The notes under the pieces: generated by a model
What the model was told of the DNA's origin: nothing
Seen by the model: the letters and a program-made list of their open reading frames with translations, nothing else
Database searches by the model: none
Part shown: positions 22,861-31,285 of the stretch, piece after piece
Layout: each line of letters opens with the position of its first letter
Position numbering within the stretch: the first letter of the stretch is position 1
Translations under genes and position numbers: made by a program
Assembly (NCBI GenBank): GCA_029553475.1
Contig: JAKPKV010000081.1
Span: forward strand, 1-44,352
DNA from: Armatimonadota bacterium
GTDB taxonomy: Bacteria > Armatimonadota > Hebobacteria > CAIYQO01
Reading direction: 5' to 3'
Length of the DNA stretch: 44,352 bases

Positions 22861-23997
22861 ATGCCGATCATCGTTGGAATCAGTCTCCGCGTCGCGGGGA
22901 AAATCTATAGCTTCGACCCGGGCAGTGACGCCTATTATCTCGGCGAGCGCGTGCTGGTGGAAACCGCGCGCGGCACCGAGCTCGGCACGGTGCGCCAGCC
23001 GCCCCACGCGGTGGCGGACGCGCAGGTGCCGCCGGGGCTGAAGCGCGTGCTGCGCCGCGCCACCGACGCGGACCTGCGGAAAGACGCCGCCAATCGCGAC
23101 CGTGAGGCGCGCGCGCTGGCGGCCTGTCGCCGTCACATCGAGCGCTTGAACCTGCCGATGCGGCTCATTGATGCGCAATACACCTTCGACGGCTCGCACG
23201 TCCTGATCAATTTCCAGGCGGAGAACCGGGTGGATTTTCGCGAGTTGGTGCGCGAGCTGGGACGGGAGCTGCATACCCGCATCGAGCTCCGCCAGGTGGG
23301 CGTGCGCGACGAGGCGAAGCTGCTGGACGGCTACGGCATGTGCGGCCGCCGGCTGTGCTGCTCCGCCTTCCTCACGGGCTTCGCCCCGGTCGCCATCAAT
23401 ATGGCGAAGGCGCAGGGCCTGGCGCTGAACCCGCAGAAAATCTCCGGCGTCTGCGGGCGGCTGATGTGCTGCCTGGCGTTCGAATACGCGCACTACAGCG
23501 AGCTGCGGGTGGGGATGCCGAAAGTGAACGCGCGCATTGACACCCCGCGCGGCGCCGGCAAGGTGACGAAGGTGAACGCGCTGGCCCGCCAGGTGGAGGT
23601 GACGATCCCCGGCGAAGATTCGCCGATCTGGTTTTCCATGGACGAGCTGTATCCGGACACCGCGCCGCCCTGCGCGGCCGGCGGTTGCGCGGGTTGCCAG
23701 CGCCATGAGGGCGCGGACGCGCAGCCCGCGCCCGTCGCGGTGCTGTCCCCGGCAGAGACGGGCGCGCCCGACCCCCCGCGCCGCAACCGCCGGCGTCGCC
23801 CGAAGGAGGCGGGACCGCGGGCGGAGGCGCCGCCCGCGGACGGCGAAGGCGAACGCCCGCAGCGCCGCCCGCGCCGCGCCGCGCCGGGCGAGGCGGACGC
23901 ACAGCCCCCGCCGACCGACGGCACGCCGCCCGCGCCGGAGGGCGCCGCGCCCCGCGCCTTCCCTTCCGGGCGCTATCGTCCTCGCCGGCGGCGATAA
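22861..23997 (+). CDS. ricT: PSP1 / RicT (YaaT) family protein
   Basis: A 378-residue protein. The PSP1 core spans about 3-260: IIVGISLRVAGKIYSFDPG, LGERVLVETARGTELGTV, IERLNLPMRLIDAQYTFDGSHVLINF, and the cysteine blocks GYGMCGRRLCCSAFL and ISGVCGRLMCCLAFEY. In Bacillus, RicT acts with RicA and RicF in an Fe-S-containing complex that assists RNase Y-dependent mRNA maturation; the cysteine blocks here are intact. The last about 100 residues are Pro/Ala/Arg-rich and disordered, ending in a basic tail (RYRPRRRR), which may bind RNA. The ATG at 22861 has only a weak Shine-Dalgarno site. holB/tmk, frequent neighbours of this gene elsewhere, are not adjacent. Confidence 0.92.
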   Translation: MPIIVGISLRVAGKIYSFDPGSDAYYLGERVLVETARGTELGTVRQPPHAVADAQVPPGLKRVLRRATDADLRKDAANRDREARALAACRRHIERLNLPMRLIDAQYTFDGSHVLINFQAENRVDFRELVRELGRELHTRIELRQVGVRDEAKLLDGYGMCGRRLCCSAFLTGFAPVAINMAKAQGLALNPQKISGVCGRLMCCLAFEYAHYSELRVGMPKVNARIDTPRGAGKVTKVNALARQVEVTIPGEDSPIWFSMDELYPDTAPPCAAGGCAGCQRHEGADAQPAPVAVLSPAETGAPDPPRRNRRRRPKEAGPRAEAPPADGEGERPQRRPRRAAPGEADAQPPPTDGTPPAPEGAAPRAFPSGRYRPRRRR

Positions 23998-24058
23998 CGC
24001 GCACAGCGCGGAGACATGTCGCGGGCAGCATACGGGTAATACAGCAGCAGGAGGCATG

Positions 24059-25237
24059 ATGCGCGTCTGCTGGATGATCCTGTTTCTGCTGGGCGCCTGC
24101 CTGACGGCCATCGCCGGGGACAGCGTGGTGGCGGGCGAAGGCGGGCGTTTGCGCCTCCTCGGTGGCGACAAGGCGCCCCTGCGCCTGCTCCGCGAGCGCG
24201 TCACCCTCGATCTTTACCACGCCTCGTACGGCGTCACCGCCGAATACCTGCTGCACAACGCCGGCGCGGAGACGCGCGTGACGCTGGCCTTCCCGGAATC
24301 CGGCGTCGGCGATTTCAATCCCGAACCCTTCCGCGAGCACAGCGCCTTCCGCGATTTCGTCCTGCGCGTGGATAACACCGCCGTGCCCGCCGCGCGCCGC
24401 ATGAGCGAGACCCTTCCCGCGGACGGCTACCTGGCCCTCTGGACAACGGAGGTGGCGTTCGCGGCGGGGCAGCAGCGCACGATACGCGTCTCGTACCGCG
24501 CGGAAGCCGGCACGACGATAACCGGCGCGCATTTCGTCACCTACCATTTCGCCGCGGGCGGCTGGACGGCGTCCGGTGAGACGACGCTGCGCTGCGCGCT
24601 GCACCTGCCGGGGGCGATCCTGGCGAAGGCGGAGCCGCACGGCGAGGCGGCGACGGGTGATACGCGCCGCGAAGGTTTGCGCTTCACCACCACCTGGAAA
24701 ACGCCGCCGCCCGCCGGCGCATACGTGCTGCGGTACTGCATCACCGATCCGGGGTGGGCATGGGTGAGCGGCATCAGCGGCGGGCCCTTCGCGCCGGACG
24801 GCGTCACGCTGCGCGGGGACGGTCAGCCGCCGGTGCTCGACTGGCTGCCGCAGGCGATGGTGCGCGAGGGCAGCACGCTCATCGCCTTCACCACGCTGGA
24901 AGAATTCCTCACCGACCGCGTGCGCAAGGCGAAACGCTCCACGCCCGTCACCACGCACTGGGACGCGCCGACGAAAACTGCCACGCTGGCGGCGGGGCCG
25001 TACAAGCTGCGCTATCGCCTCGGGGTGAAGGCGATGACGGTGGAGGTGGACGGCACGGTGAAGGATGTGGCGCTGCCGGTCGCGCCGCAAATGAGCCAGC
25101 CGGTGCGCGGCTTCCTTCACGGCCGCCTCTACGTACCGCTGGCCGTCACCATCGCCGTCCTCGACGGCACGGTGACGCTGGACCGCGCGACGCGCGAGCT
25201 GAAGATCACCGTGGGGGAGTTCTGGGCGGGACGCTGA
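24059..25237 (+). CDS. Secreted protein with copper-amine-oxidase-like (stalk) C-terminal domain
   Basis: A 392-residue exported protein. Signal peptide about 1-22 (VCWMILFLLGACLTAIA-G). Residues 30-260 are beta-rich and read like a surface or periplasmic sandwich (LYHASYGVTAEYLLHNAGAETRVTLAFPE), faintly like DUF4424-type proteins. The last about 45 residues contain GRLYVPLAVTIAVLDGTVTLD(x)6LKITVG. This matches the copper-amine-oxidase N-domain-like repeat (GRxYVPLRxxxexLGaxvxwD) common in Firmicutes and Armatimonadota secreted proteins; no enzymatic role is implied. GGAGG lies 4 nt before the ATG at 24059. It follows ricT by 61 nt. The specific function is unknown. Confidence 0.65.
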   Translation: MRVCWMILFLLGACLTAIAGDSVVAGEGGRLRLLGGDKAPLRLLRERVTLDLYHASYGVTAEYLLHNAGAETRVTLAFPESGVGDFNPEPFREHSAFRDFVLRVDNTAVPAARRMSETLPADGYLALWTTEVAFAAGQQRTIRVSYRAEAGTTITGAHFVTYHFAAGGWTASGETTLRCALHLPGAILAKAEPHGEAATGDTRREGLRFTTTWKTPPPAGAYVLRYCITDPGWAWVSGISGGPFAPDGVTLRGDGQPPVLDWLPQAMVREGSTLIAFTTLEEFLTDRVRKAKRSTPVTTHWDAPTKTATLAAGPYKLRYRLGVKAMTVEVDGTVKDVALPVAPQMSQPVRGFLHGRLYVPLAVTIAVLDGTVTLDRATRELKITVGEFWAGR

Positions 25238-25238
25238 G

Positions 25239-25706
25239 TCACCCCGCCAGCGAGAATCCCAGCCGCCGCAGCGCCGCGACCTGTTCCTGAAAGTAGCCGT
25301 ACGGTGGCGGCCCGTCGCCGGTCCAGAAGTAGGCCATCACGTCTTCCACGGCGTTGAGCTGGCGGGCATATTCGCCGCGGGTGTAGAGGAGGAAGGGCAG
25401 CGGCGTGGCGAAGATGTCATCCTGACGGTCCCCCCAGTCGCCCCCCGACACGGTGAGGCGCAACACCTCGCCGGTGAAGGCGCCGACGAGCAGCGCCAGC
25501 ATCGCCGGAAAGCGCTCGGCGGTATACTCGCCCGCGCGGGTGCGCTCGGCGAGCAAGGCGTCCAGCCGCGCCAGGTGCGGCGCGGTGGGCGCGAGCTCCA
25601 CCCCGTAGGCCTTGCGCGCCATGGCGAGGGCCGCCCGCACCATCTCGGCGGGCGCGAGGGCCAGAATTCCGGCATCCGGCAATGGAAAGGTCGGCAGCGT
25701 GGGCAT
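25239..25706 (-). CDS. Hypothetical cytosolic protein
   Basis: A 155-residue protein of unknown function, convergent with the stalk-domain gene (1 nt between stop codons). No signal peptide or membrane segment. It has two helix-rich halves: PAEMVRAALAMARKAYGVEL and AERFPAMLALLVGAFTGEVLRLTVSGGDWGDR, then a Tyr/Phe-rich segment with FLLYTRGEYARQLNAVEDVMAYFW. The distribution of Leu/Ala codons fits a real gene of this genome. A longer reading to 26135 exists only because the region upstream lacks stops in that frame; it would run over the antisense toxin-antitoxin genes. I set the start at ATG 25706. Confidence 0.55.
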   Translation of the reverse strand: MPTLPTFPLPDAGILALAPAEMVRAALAMARKAYGVELAPTAPHLARLDALLAERTRAGEYTAERFPAMLALLVGAFTGEVLRLTVSGGDWGDRQDDIFATPLPFLLYTRGEYARQLNAVEDVMAYFWTGDGPPPYGYFQEQVAALRRLGFSLAG

Positions 25707-25797
25707 GTCGCCTACAGCATACAACAAACGGGCGTCCCGGTAAACGGGAGACCGGGCGATAGCGCCGTCATCGCCGCGCGCAATCCATGCATGCCGC

Positions 25798-25826
25798 TTG
25801 CGCCGCCCGGAGAGATGGGATATGAT
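25798..25826 (+). promoter_or_regulatory. Promoter of the toxin-antitoxin pair, leaderless
   Basis: TTGCGC, 17 nt, TATGAT (25821-25826), then 6 nt to the ATG at 25833. No Shine-Dalgarno site fits, so the antitoxin is probably translated from a leaderless mRNA. Confidence 0.5.
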
Positions 25827-25832
25827 AGGCGC

Positions 25833-26054
25833 ATGGATTATCGGGAGATTCTCACCCTTGAACCAGGCAAGCGCGCGGGGAAACCCTGCATACGCGGGAT
25901 GCGCATCACCGTGTATGATGTCCTGTCGTACCTCGCGGCGGGGATGACAATACCCGAGATTCTTGACGATTTCCCCTACCTGACGGAAGAGGATGTCCGC
26001 GCCTGCCTCAGTTTTGCCGCTGACCGGGAACAGCGGACGCTGCATGCCGCATGA
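25833..26054 (+). CDS. DUF433 antitoxin
   Basis: A 73-residue protein covering the whole DUF433 domain: LTLEPGKRAGKPCIRGMRITVYDVLSYLAAGMTIPEILDDFPYLTEEDVRACLSFAADRE. The R-G-x-x-I-T(V)YDVL helix-turn-helix and the DFPYLTxEDVxACL helix are diagnostic. DUF433 proteins are the antitoxin half of modules with DUF5615 PIN-like toxins; they are thought to bind DNA and neutralise the toxin. The final ATGA overlaps the toxin start, so the two are translationally coupled. Base composition is lower in GC than neighbours, suggesting acquisition. Confidence 0.9.
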   Translation: MDYREILTLEPGKRAGKPCIRGMRITVYDVLSYLAAGMTIPEILDDFPYLTEEDVRACLSFAADREQRTLHAA

Positions 26055-26383
26055 AACTACTCTTCGATCAAAACCTGTCCCCCAGGTTAGCCATACGGTT
26101 GAATGCGGTGTTTCCCGACAGTACACATGTGTCACAAATCGGGTTAGCAGCCGCGCCAGATGTTGACGTCTGGGAGTATGCGCGCCGGCATGACTATGTC
26201 CTGATAAGCAAAGATGCGGATTTCAGTGAAATGAGTTTGCTCCGGGGATATCCACCGAAAGTGATCTGGCTGCAGATTGGAAACTGTACCACGCGGCAAA
26301 TTGAAGCATTGCTCATTACGCATCGCCACGTGCTCTTCACCTTCGATACCGATGCTACCGTTGGGGTATTGATTCTTTCGTAA
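26051..26383 (+). CDS. DUF5615 PIN-like toxin
   Basis: A 110-residue PIN-like protein, full length for DUF5615. It begins KLLFDQNLSPRLAIRLNAVFPDSTHV, has DVWEYARRHDYVLISKDADF and ends ITHRHVLFTFDTDATVGVLIL. The acidic residues of the PIN site are present (D6, and the KDADF pair). By family analogy it is an RNase; its RNA target cannot be read from sequence. The start overlaps the antitoxin stop by 4 nt (ATGA). A strong stem-loop follows 26 nt after the stop. Confidence 0.9.
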   Translation: MKLLFDQNLSPRLAIRLNAVFPDSTHVSQIGLAAAPDVDVWEYARRHDYVLISKDADFSEMSLLRGYPPKVIWLQIGNCTTRQIEALLITHRHVLFTFDTDATVGVLILS

Positions 26384-26408
26384 GAATTTCCAGTAGGTAT
26401 CAATTGAT

Positions 26409-26436
26409 CGGGGAGCGGCCGTCCGGCCGCTCCCCG
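26409..26436 (+). terminator. Stem-loop terminator after the toxin gene
   Basis: A 12-bp perfect stem CGGGGAGCGGCC/GGCCGCTCCCCG with loop GTCC, followed by CTGTTGTATT. It lies between the toxin and the convergent isomerase, so it may serve both. Confidence 0.7.
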
Positions 26437-26473
26437 CTGTTGTATTCGTGCGGGCAGGATGCCCGCGCTCCCG

Positions 26474-27442
26474 TCACGCCCAGTACGCCACCCCGCGGTC
26501 CTCGCTGATGAGGACATCCTTGAGGAATGCCACCGCTTTGCGGAAGCCTTCGTTGCCGCTCATCAGGCTGTCCTCGTGCTCGATGGAGAGCGCGCCGTCG
26601 TAGCCGATGAGGCGCAGGGTGCTGACGATATCTTTCCAGACGGCGGCGTCATGCCCGTAACCGATGGTGCGGAAGACCCAGGCGCGGCTGATCTCGTCGG
26701 TGTAGCTCTTCGTGTCGAGCACGCCGCTGGTTTTCGTGTTGATCTCGTCAATCTTGCAGTCCTTGGCGTGGAAGTGGAAGACCGCGCCGGCGGCGCCGAG
26801 CTTGCGCAGCGCGTAGACGGGATCCATGCCCTGCCAGAAGAGGTGGCTGGGGTCAAAGTTCGCGCCGATCTGCTCGCCGCAGCTCTCGCGTAGGCGCAGC
26901 ATCGTCTCGGTGCTGTAGACGAGGAAGCCGGGGTGCATCTCCAGCGCCGCGCGCACGCCCTTCGATTGCAGGTAGCCGTTCATCTCCGTCCAGTACGGGA
27001 TGGCGACCTGATGCCACTGGTAGTCGAGGATGGCGCCGAAATCGGGCGGCCACGGGCAGGTGACCCAGTTCGGATACTTCGCGCCGGGCTGGTCGCCGGG
27101 GCAGCCGGAGAAGTTGATGACGGTCTCGATGCCGAGCATGGACGCGAGATCAATGGTCTTGCGGAAGATGTCGGCGTGCTCCTGCGCGACGGCCGCATCC
27201 GGATGCAGGGGATTGCCGTGGCAGGAGAGCGCGGAGATCTCTAGGCCGCGGTCGGTGATCCGCTTCATCCACGCTTTCGCCGCGGACGCGTCGGCGACGA
27301 GCGCGTCCAGCGGGCAGTGCGCGCCCCCGGGATAACAGCCGGTGCCGATTTCCACCGCGTCGCAGCCGGCGGCTTTGATGTAATCCATCGCCTCTTCGAA
27401 CGGCATGGCGCTGAACAAGACGGCGAATACGCCAACTTTCAT
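26474..27442 (-). CDS. Sugar phosphate isomerase/epimerase (xylose isomerase-like TIM barrel)
   Basis: A 322-residue metal-dependent enzyme. It begins MKVGVFAVLFSAMPFEEAMDYIKAAGCDAVEI; the metal ligands sit in ALEMHPGFLV (Glu), GANFDPSHLFWQGMD (Asp, His), VFHFHAKDCKI (His) and LSIEHEDSLM (Glu). This is the AP_endonuc_2/IolE-type superfamily, which interconverts keto and aldo sugars or epimerises C3. The substrate is not determined; adjacency to a Gfo/Idh/MocA dehydrogenase suggests inositol- or rare-sugar catabolism. GGGAGG lies 8 nt before the ATG. Full length, no signal peptide. Confidence 0.9.
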   Translation of the reverse strand: MKVGVFAVLFSAMPFEEAMDYIKAAGCDAVEIGTGCYPGGAHCPLDALVADASAAKAWMKRITDRGLEISALSCHGNPLHPDAAVAQEHADIFRKTIDLASMLGIETVINFSGCPGDQPGAKYPNWVTCPWPPDFGAILDYQWHQVAIPYWTEMNGYLQSKGVRAALEMHPGFLVYSTETMLRLRESCGEQIGANFDPSHLFWQGMDPVYALRKLGAAGAVFHFHAKDCKIDEINTKTSGVLDTKSYTDEISRAWVFRTIGYGHDAAVWKDIVSTLRLIGYDGALSIEHEDSLMSGNEGFRKAVAFLKDVLISEDRGVAYWA

Positions 27443-27556
27443 GGTACAACCTCCCCTGGAATGCAGTATGCGGCCGCCGGGCGCAAGCGCTCGCTCCGCC
27501 GGGTGAGGCGGCAGCCTGCTCAGTAGATACGCGGTCGCGGGAGGGATTCCTGCCGA

Positions 27557-27922
27557 TTATCCGGCATTTTCGCCGTTCTTCTGGTGATACGCCGGCAACA
27601 CCTCGGTATCGCCGGGGATGACTTTGATCACCATTTCGTCCTGGTGCGTGCTGGCGGGGTACGGGGGGGTCGTCTGGCACAGGGCACGCAGGCGGTCGAG
27701 GTCGCCGGCATGGTGGCTGCAGCGCAGCACCCCCTGCACCTGCGCCAGGTCATACCCCTCGTTGAAGAAGAGCACCTCCACGTGCTGGCCATCGCAATGC
27801 TCCAGGTTGCCGCGGCTCGCTGCCCAGAGTTCGCCATCCACGGTGACGAATTCCAGGGGCCGAAAGCGCGGCTCCCCGTTTTCGATGACCGCGAGCATGC
27901 CGATGCCGGATAATGGTGCCAT
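27557..27922 (-). CDS. Pyridoxamine 5'-phosphate oxidase-like split-barrel protein (putative)
   Basis: A 121-residue protein if the start is ATG at 27922. The segment GIGMLAVIENGEPRFRPLEFVTVDGELWAASR, then GQHVEVLFFNEG, resembles the FMN-binding split barrel of general-stress/PNPOx-like proteins (GxLATVDxxGxPxxRPxxFVxxDGxLW). The usual N-terminal helix and FMN-binding Arg/Lys are not clearly visible. No longer start has a better ribosome site: ATG at 27985 would extend it by 21 residues through an 8-bp palindrome. The function is unassigned; it may be a small redox or heme-binding protein. It lies between the isomerase and the Gfo/Idh gene on the same strand. Confidence 0.5.
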   Translation of the reverse strand: MAPLSGIGMLAVIENGEPRFRPLEFVTVDGELWAASRGNLEHCDGQHVEVLFFNEGYDLAQVQGVLRCSHHAGDLDRLRALCQTTPPYPASTHQDEMVIKVIPGDTEVLPAYHQKNGENAG

Positions 27923-27941
27923 GATGACCGCCGTGATTGCC

Positions 27942-27964
27942 GTGAATACTGCTGCCGTATTCAC
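27942..27964 (-). promoter_or_regulatory. Palindrome before the split-barrel gene (possible operator)
   Basis: GTGAATAC-N7-GTATTCAC, 20-42 nt upstream of the ATG at 27922. It would act as an operator or leader hairpin if that start is right. Confidence 0.3.
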
Positions 27965-28072
27965 TGTTTCCACATCGCGGGTCATAATGACAGCGGGGAT
28001 GGCAAAATTCGCGCACACCCGCGGCGCCGCCGGGCAGACCCGGCCGGCGCCGCGGTGAGGTGCGTACCGACG

Positions 28073-29260
28073 CTACACGCGCGCCAGCGGCGTGATGACG
28101 ATCTCCGGCACCGCCGTCCATTTGCGCGTCTCGGCGGATTTGCTCATGGCGTCGAGCACCGCGTTGACCCTGGCGCCTTCCACGAAGTCCGGCGAGGGCG
28201 GGGTATCGCGCGCCACGGCGTTGAGGAAGTTATAGACGCTGTGGGTGAAGCCGTGCTCGTAGCCGATGATGTGCCCCGGCGGCCACCAGGCCTGCAGGTA
28301 GGGATGGATGGACTCGGTGGCGAGGATGGTGCGGAACCCCTGCGCGTGCGCGGGGTCGGTGCGGTCGAAGAAATACAGCTCGTTCATGCGCTCGAACTCA
28401 AAACGCACGCTGCCCTTGTCGCCGTTGATCTCGAAGAACCAGCCGTTCTTGCGGCCGGCGGCAAAACGCGTCGCCTCGAAGGTGCCCAGCGCGCCGTTGC
28501 GGAAGCGCGCCAGCGAGATGACGGCGTCATCCACCGTCACCGGGCCGCGGCCGTCGCCGGCGGCGGCGCCCAGCCCGCCGGTGGTCATCGCCTGCAGCGG
28601 GCGCTCCTTCACGAAGGTCTCCATGGCGGAGGAGACTTCCGCGATGTCGCCCACCAGCCAGAGGGCGAGGTCAATGATGTGCGCGTTGAGGTCGCCGTGC
28701 GAGCCGGAGCCGGCGACGTGTTTGTCCAGCCGCCACACCAGCGGGAAATCCGGATCAATGATCCAGTCCTGCAGGTAGCAGGCGCGCCAGTGGAAGATGC
28801 GCCCGATGCGGCCTTCCGCGATGAGCTGTTTCGCCAGCGCCACCGCCGGACAGGTGCGGTAGTTGAAGTTCACCATGTGCTTCACGCCGCTCTCCACCGC
28901 CGCCTGCGCCATGCGCGCCGCCTGTTTGGTGTTCATCGCCAGCGGCTTTTCGCACAGGACGTGCTTGCCGGCGCGCAGCGCGGCGAGCACGATCTCCATG
29001 TGCGTGTCGTTCGCCGTGCAGACGTCCACGATATCAATATCCTTGCGGCGAATCGCCCTGCGCCAGTCCGTCGCCGTCTGCTGCCAGCCGTACTGGGCGG
29101 CGGCGGCGTCCAGCGCGTCGGGCGTGCGGCCCACCAGCAGCTTCATCACCGGCTCCGCGGCGGGGTCCATCATCCGCGCCACCTGCCGATAGGCGTTGCT
29201 GTGCGCCTTGCCCATAAACTTGTAGCCGATCATCGCCACGTTCAATTTGGGAATGGCCAT
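28073..29260 (-). CDS. Gfo/Idh/MocA family NAD(P)-dependent oxidoreductase
   Basis: A 395-residue sugar dehydrogenase. The Rossmann start is LNVAMIGYKFMGKAHSNAY (G-Y-K-F-M-G in place of GxGxxG, a variant I recall in this subgroup). VLCEKPLAMN carries the EKP lysine, and GDLNAHIIDLALWLVGDI carries the catalytic-site His/Asp region of the C-terminal domain. The family oxidises or isomerises sugars, inositols and sugar alcohols. ATG at 29260 has AGGAGG 7 nt upstream; the earlier ATG at 29290 lies before that site. Same strand as the isomerase and split-barrel genes with short gaps, so probably one catabolic transcription unit. No signal peptide. Confidence 0.93.
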   Translation of the reverse strand: MAIPKLNVAMIGYKFMGKAHSNAYRQVARMMDPAAEPVMKLLVGRTPDALDAAAAQYGWQQTATDWRRAIRRKDIDIVDVCTANDTHMEIVLAALRAGKHVLCEKPLAMNTKQAARMAQAAVESGVKHMVNFNYRTCPAVALAKQLIAEGRIGRIFHWRACYLQDWIIDPDFPLVWRLDKHVAGSGSHGDLNAHIIDLALWLVGDIAEVSSAMETFVKERPLQAMTTGGLGAAAGDGRGPVTVDDAVISLARFRNGALGTFEATRFAAGRKNGWFFEINGDKGSVRFEFERMNELYFFDRTDPAHAQGFRTILATESIHPYLQAWWPPGHIIGYEHGFTHSVYNFLNAVARDTPPSPDFVEGARVNAVLDAMSKSAETRKWTAVPEIVITPLARV

Positions 29261-29362
29261 GGATATGCCTCCTGAAGGGTGAGATTGCACTACCCCGTCA
29301 TTTCGCGCTCGCGCCGCGGATTCCTCCCGCCGATGGCGGTTGTCGCCGGCAACGGTGGCAAC

Positions 29363-29379
29363 TGAGAAACTGTTTCGGA
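29363..29379. repeat. Possible solitary MITE end
   Basis: TGA followed by GAAACTGTTTCGGAA resembles the left end of the GAAACTG elements (TNA then GAAACTG). No right end was found nearby. A relic or chance match. The rest of the 443-nt gap 29261-29704 has nothing else convincing except the hairpin at 29639. Confidence 0.25.
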
Positions 29380-29638
29380 ACTATTCGCCCGTCAGCGCGT
29401 CATCGTGCTGCTACGCGAGGCGTTGCCTGTCGCCCCCCATCCGCGCGATAGCCCCGCATCGGCGCGCAGGGCCGCCAGGATAATCGGGTTAATACTTCCC
29501 CGCTGCCATGATTAAGAAGATTAAGCCCCGATGCCATTCCGGTTATGAAGGTCAAGGCCGGTTAACGCGGGTTTAATGCGCTTCGCCTGTACAGTCGCGC
29601 TGCTGGCGGTTTATCGGGATACGCTGAAAGTGGTAAGC

Positions 29639-29670
29639 GATCCTGACGGACCGGGAACTCCCGAGGGATC
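29639..29670 (+). promoter_or_regulatory. Leader hairpin before the pseudopilin gene
   Basis: Outer stem GATCC/GGATC and inner stem CGGGA/TCCCG with a 2-nt loop, ending 20 nt before the AAAGGAGGA ribosome site at 29691-29699. It may modulate translation; unproven. Confidence 0.3.
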
Positions 29671-29704
29671 ACCCAACTGGCGACAACACGAAAGGAGGAG
29701 TACC

Positions 29705-31225
29705 ATGTGTTCCCGTATGTTGAAGCGAGGGTTCACCCTCATCGAGCTGCTGGTGGTGATCGCGATTATCGCGATCCTCGCCTCCATCCTGTTCCCGGTC
29801 TTCCAGAAAGCCCGGCTACAGGCGTGGAAAATTACCTGCACCTCGCAGGTGCGCCAACTGTCCATGGCCGTGCAGATGTATGCCCAGGATAACGGCAACC
29901 GCTACCCCGGCGCCGCCTGGAACACGGCCATCGAGAACTATGCCGGCACCCAGAAGATCTTCTTCTGCCCGGCCGACGCCGCCAACGACGCCGCGCGCCC
30001 CATCAGCTATGGCTACAGCGGCCTGCTGGTGCGCGCGGACGGCACCGGCTGCAACGAAGCGCAGGTGCGCGCGCCCTCCGAGGTGGGCGCCATCGCCGAT
30101 GCCACCCCCTCCCGCGTCTGGGCGGACGGCGGCGGCCTCATCGGCGGCGGCGCGCTCGTTGACCCCACGTCGCCGGCGGCGAACACCGCGGCCGAGCTCG
30201 ACCCGCGCCATGAGGGCGTGGTGGTGGGCTTCTGCGACGGCCACGCCAAATTCTTCCCCGGCAGGCAGGCGAACCTGAAAGACATCACCTACGGCCCGGG
30301 GCGCGCCTTCTATCAGGCGGTCGGGCTCGGCCTCGTGCAGAACTACGGCGGCGGCATCCAGCTGCCCAACGCGCCGGCCGGCATCGCGCCGGTCGCCACC
30401 ACCATCACCATCGGCGGCGACTACGCGACGATGCCGATCATCGCGGCGGCGGCGGAGGTGTGGATGGCGAAGGGCGGCAAGGTCTTCACCCGCGGCTTCA
30501 CGGGGGCGGGCGACGTGACGAACGTCACCGTCGCGGCCGCGAAGAACGCCGAGTGGCGCCGCGCGCTGGCCGGCGCCCAGTTCGTCTGGGGCATCGCCGA
30601 TAACGCGGTGCAGGCCATCACTCCCGCCGCGAACCAGGCGCTGCAGGACATCGCCCGCGACGCGTTCGTGTTCATCGTGTCGAAGCACAGCAAGATCACG
30701 GCGGGCGGCCTCGGCGCCGATGACCACGACACCGGTACGGCGCAGTTGGCGACCCTTTTCTGCGACGCGACGTACAAGGGCTACAGCGCCAACGTCTACC
30801 AGGCGTACACGCTGGGCGCCAATAGCGGCGCGCGCAAGTACGCGGAGAGCGCGGGGGTGCTGAATGCCGCCATCGGCAGCCGGGCCATCACCGTCACGGA
30901 CGACCGCGACATGGTGGAGAAGGTCGCCGCCGATCCCTACGGCGTCGGCTACTGCTCCGCCGCCTTCGCCGATCCCGACACGGTGACGATCCTCAGCCTG
31001 GACGGCAAGCTCTATCCGAACCAGAACCCCAAATATCGCTGGCTGGTGCCGGAACATCCCACTGCCGCGCCCGGCGAATTCGAGTATCCGCTCATCCGCA
31101 CGCTGCGGGTGCTGGCGATGAATGACGGCCGCAACACGAACACCACCACCTTCGGCTATATCCTGGCGGATGGCGAGTTCCGCAACGGCCCGCTCTTCCG
31201 CGCCACCAGCTACTGGACGCCGTAG
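29705..31225 (+). CDS. Type IV pseudopilin-like protein fused to a PstS-like binding domain
   Basis: A 506-residue protein. A class III (prepilin) signal MCSRMLKRG is cut before FTLIELLVVIAIIAILASILFPVF, the N-methylated pilin helix. The head domain includes CPAD (about 92), GYSGLL and RHEGVVVGFCDGHAKFF (about 170-186), the H-x(9)-DG block of DUF1559-like pseudopilins. From about residue 225, TTITIGGDYATMPIIAAAAEVW onward looks like a type 2 periplasmic binding domain. VAADPYGVGYCSAAFAD, LSLDGKLYP and FEYPLIRTLRVLAMND match the closing blocks of phosphate-binding PstS proteins (the SGT anchor is not obvious). AAAGGAGGA lies 5 nt before the ATG. Fusion is unusual; see findings. Anchored in the inner membrane with the domain outside. 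Confidence 0.75.
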   Translation: MCSRMLKRGFTLIELLVVIAIIAILASILFPVFQKARLQAWKITCTSQVRQLSMAVQMYAQDNGNRYPGAAWNTAIENYAGTQKIFFCPADAANDAARPISYGYSGLLVRADGTGCNEAQVRAPSEVGAIADATPSRVWADGGGLIGGGALVDPTSPAANTAAELDPRHEGVVVGFCDGHAKFFPGRQANLKDITYGPGRAFYQAVGLGLVQNYGGGIQLPNAPAGIAPVATTITIGGDYATMPIIAAAAEVWMAKGGKVFTRGFTGAGDVTNVTVAAAKNAEWRRALAGAQFVWGIADNAVQAITPAANQALQDIARDAFVFIVSKHSKITAGGLGADDHDTGTAQLATLFCDATYKGYSANVYQAYTLGANSGARKYAESAGVLNAAIGSRAITVTDDRDMVEKVAADPYGVGYCSAAFADPDTVTILSLDGKLYPNQNPKYRWLVPEHPTAAPGEFEYPLIRTLRVLAMNDGRNTNTTTFGYILADGEFRNGPLFRATSYWTP

Positions 31226-31285
31226 CCCGGCGCCGGCGCGCCGCCGCGCATCCCCGGCTGCCGGCGGCGCCGGACTGTAATCGTA

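Noticed and set aside
26390-26410. TATCAATTGAT shared with the palindrome at the DUF5063 start (2177-2190)
   Set aside because: Only 11 bases in AT-rich stretches; could be chance, no second shared feature.
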